The translations under genes were made by a program, and so were the position numbers. A stretch of DNA of 64,000 nucleotides from Nostoc sp. UHCC 0926 (GTDB lineage Bacteria; Cyanobacteriota; Cyanobacteriia; Cyanobacteriales; Nostocaceae): positions 6,390,001 to 6,454,000 of the forward strand of contig NZ_CP117768.1 of the NCBI RefSeq assembly GCF_028623165.1, written 5' to 3'. The notes beneath the pieces are model-generated. The model was not told where the DNA came from. It worked only from the letters and a program-made list of their open reading frames with translations, and ran no database searches. Positions within the stretch are counted from its first letter, which is position 1. Each line of letters starts with the position of its first letter. Positions 62,516 through 64,000 of the stretch are shown piece by piece.

Positions 62516-63520
62516 ATGACAAGTAAGCCGGAACGCGTGGTACTGATTGGAGTAGCCGGAGACTCTGGGTGTGGGAAATCTACGTTTTTGCGTCGTTTGA
62601 TAGATTTGTTTGGTGAAGATTTAATGACAGTCATCTGCTTGGATGACTATCACTCCCTGGATCGCAAACAGCGTAAAGAAACGGGGATAACTGCATTAGA
62701 CCCCAGGGCGAACAATTTTGACCTGATGTATGAGCAAATTAAAGCGCTCAAAAATGGTCAAGGGATTGATAAGCCGATTTACAACCATGAAACCGGCTTG
62801 CTTGATCCGCCAGAGCGGATCGAGCCGAATCGCATTATAGTTGTTGAAGGACTACATCCTTTATATGATGAGCGGGTGCGATCGCTAATCGACTTCAGTG
62901 TTTATTTTGACATTAGCGATGAAGTCAAAATTGCCTGGAAAATTCAGCGAGATATGGCTGAACGTGGTCATCGCTACGAAGATGTGTTAGCGCAAATCAA
63001 TTCTCGCAAACCTGACTTTGATAAGTTTATCGAACCACAAAGAGAATTTGCCGATGTAGTTCTTCAGGTATTACCCACGAACTTGATCAAAAACGACACC
63101 GAGCGCAGAGTCTTAAGGGTACGTATGCTCCAGCGGGAAGGTAAGGAAGGCTTTGATCCAACCTACTTGTTTGATGAAGGGTCAACAATTAATTGGACTC
63201 CCTGTGGACGCAAGCTAACCTGTTCCTACCCTGGTATGCAACTGTACTACGGTTCAGATGTTTACTACGGCCGCTATGTCTCAGTACTAGAAGTGGATGG
63301 TCAATTTGATAACTTGGAAGAAGTAATTTATATCGAAACCCATCTCAGCAATACATCCACAAAATATCAGGGTGAATTGACTCATTTGTTACTCCAGCAT
63401 CGTGAGTATCCAGGTTCCAATAATGGTACTGGTTTCTTCCAAGTACTTACAGGTTTGAAAATGCGTGCTGCCTATGAGCGGTTGACAGCTACGGAAGCAA
63501 AGTTAGCGGTTCAGGTTTAA
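62516..63520 (+). CDS. prk: Phosphoribulokinase
   Basis: A 334-residue enzyme of cyanobacterial type. The P-loop is GVAGDSGCGKSTF (residues 12-24), VICLDDYHSLDR carries the catalytic Asp, and KPIYNHETG and IVVEGLHPLYD form the substrate region. It phosphorylates ribulose 5-phosphate to make the CO2 acceptor ribulose 1,5-bisphosphate. Family members bind CP12 and GAPDH and are redox controlled. The two N-terminal Cys (Cys19 and Cys41) are at about the usual regulatory positions. The ATG at 62516 has GAGGAG upstream. Confidence 0.97.
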   Translation: MTSKPERVVLIGVAGDSGCGKSTFLRRLIDLFGEDLMTVICLDDYHSLDRKQRKETGITALDPRANNFDLMYEQIKALKNGQGIDKPIYNHETGLLDPPERIEPNRIIVVEGLHPLYDERVRSLIDFSVYFDISDEVKIAWKIQRDMAERGHRYEDVLAQINSRKPDFDKFIEPQREFADVVLQVLPTNLIKNDTERRVLRVRMLQREGKEGFDPTYLFDEGSTINWTPCGRKLTCSYPGMQLYYGSDVYYGRYVSVLEVDGQFDNLEEVIYIETHLSNTSTKYQGELTHLLLQHREYPGSNNGTGFFQVLTGLKMRAAYERLTATEAKLAVQV

Positions 63521-63785
63521 AAGCAGCAGTGTTTGTGTCAAAGTTTGTGGGGGCGCTTCTGAGTGTCCTCTTTTTTTGTGTTATTAAATACATTTTATTC
63601 ACAAAATAATTAGCATAAATTTATCTTATTTACAGATACTTACCTTATAGATAGTGGTTTTTATCAATATTAAGAAGATACTAACTACTGAAGTATAAAT
63701 ATTGTTATGATTTCATAAATTAGATAGTTGAACTAAATACCCACATTTAGTCAGCGAAAAAAACTCACTAAAGGAGGAATTTCCT

Positions 63786-64000
63786 TTGTCTCGTCGATAT
63801 CTATTTACCTCCGAGTCAGTCACCGAAGGTCATCCCGATAAAATCTGCGATCAGATTTCTGATACCATTCTGGATGCCTTACTGACACAAGACCACAGCA
63901 GCCGTGTCGCCGCTGAAGTAGTAGTTAATACTGGTTTGGTGCTAATCACTGGTGAAATAACCACCAAAGCCAATGTGAATTTCGTCAATCTTGCCCGCAA
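63786..64000 (+). CDS. metK: S-adenosylmethionine synthetase, N-terminal part
   Basis: The first 71 codons of MetK, cut off by the window end. The start is a TTG at 63786 with a strong AAGGAGG at 63771-63777, 8 nt upstream. The translation begins MSRRYLFTSESVTEGHPDKI, with the GHPDK methionine-binding motif, followed by CDQISDTILDALL. The enzyme makes AdoMet from methionine and ATP. It begins 265 bp after the prk stop codon and has its own ribosome-binding site; I cannot see whether it has a separate promoter. Confidence 0.96.
   Translation, partial: MSRRYLFTSESVTEGHPDKICDQISDTILDALLTQDHSSRVAAEVVVNTGLVLITGEITTKANVNFVNLAR

Overview
The window comes from a filamentous, heterocyst-type cyanobacterium of the Nostoc/Anabaena group. 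The evidence is the many copies of the HIP1 octamer GCGATCGC, photosystem II genes (psbH, psbN), a beta-carboxysome cluster next to a CO2-uptake NDH-1 operon, phosphoribulokinase, a three-domain ferredoxin-NADP reductase (petH), the PSRP-3/Ycf65 ribosomal protein, and a dense load of short palindromic and tandem repeats in the spacers. The gene order around ccm/ndhF4 and hom/petH/prk matches what I recall for Nostoc-type chromosomes. Most of the window is ordinary chromosomal housekeeping sequence.

Layout. 1-9.8 kb: a cut-off CPA2 antiporter, small membrane proteins, an SGNH hydrolase, a remnant of an NTPase-type protein, tRNA-Ala(GGC), hisF, ruvB, a TPR lipoprotein-like secreted protein, a CYP110-type P450, a HAD phosphatase and ycf65. 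9.8-21 kb: a kinase/WD40 protein with abnormal kinase motifs, a flotillin-like protein, atpD-atpC, a PEP-CTERM protein, a SirB1/TPR protein, an SRPBCC protein and a conserved-TM-helix channel-like protein. 21-30 kb: a protein with an HNH-like motif and membrane helices, a mobile MITE beside a DUF4351 fragment, a dynamin-like GTPase, tpiA, folP, a stomatin-like protein, pth, tatA, psbH and psbN. 30-42 kb: a GH38 alpha-mannosidase, hypothetical proteins, an SDR, mnmE and a DUF4139 protein. 42-54 kb: the inorganic-carbon concentration block, with a LysR regulator, ccmO, ccmN, ccmM, ccmL and two ccmK on the minus strand, and ndhF4-ndhD4-cupB diverging on the plus strand. 54-58.5 kb: a small accessory island (MpaB pseudogene, two Uma2 paralogues, VapBC, and a HEPN-motif protein resembling ApeA-like defence proteins). 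58.5-64 kb: hom, petH, prk and the start of metK.

How the genes work together. CcmK/L/O build the carboxysome shell, and CcmM and CcmN organise Rubisco and link it to the shell. NdhF4/NdhD4/CupB convert CO2 to bicarbonate at the membrane, and the LysR gene is the expected carbon-responsive regulator. Prk makes the Rubisco substrate and PetH supplies the NADPH, so two blocks of the window serve carbon fixation.

Most notable observations: (1) a palindromic dispersed repeat inserted in frame three times, into two unrelated enzymes (alpha-mannosidase twice, MnmE once), adding nearly the same 19-residue peptide; (2) the HEPN/VapBC/Uma2 island; (3) the HNH-like membrane protein; (4) three unrelated tandem arrays that share an exact 21-bp unit; (5) a 133-bp MITE with precise 12-bp target duplications; (6) an internal ribosome-binding site in ccmM that would yield the short Rubisco-binding form. 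No CRISPR array, rRNA, prophage or complete insertion sequence was seen. All family assignments were made by eye from the translations, without database searches.
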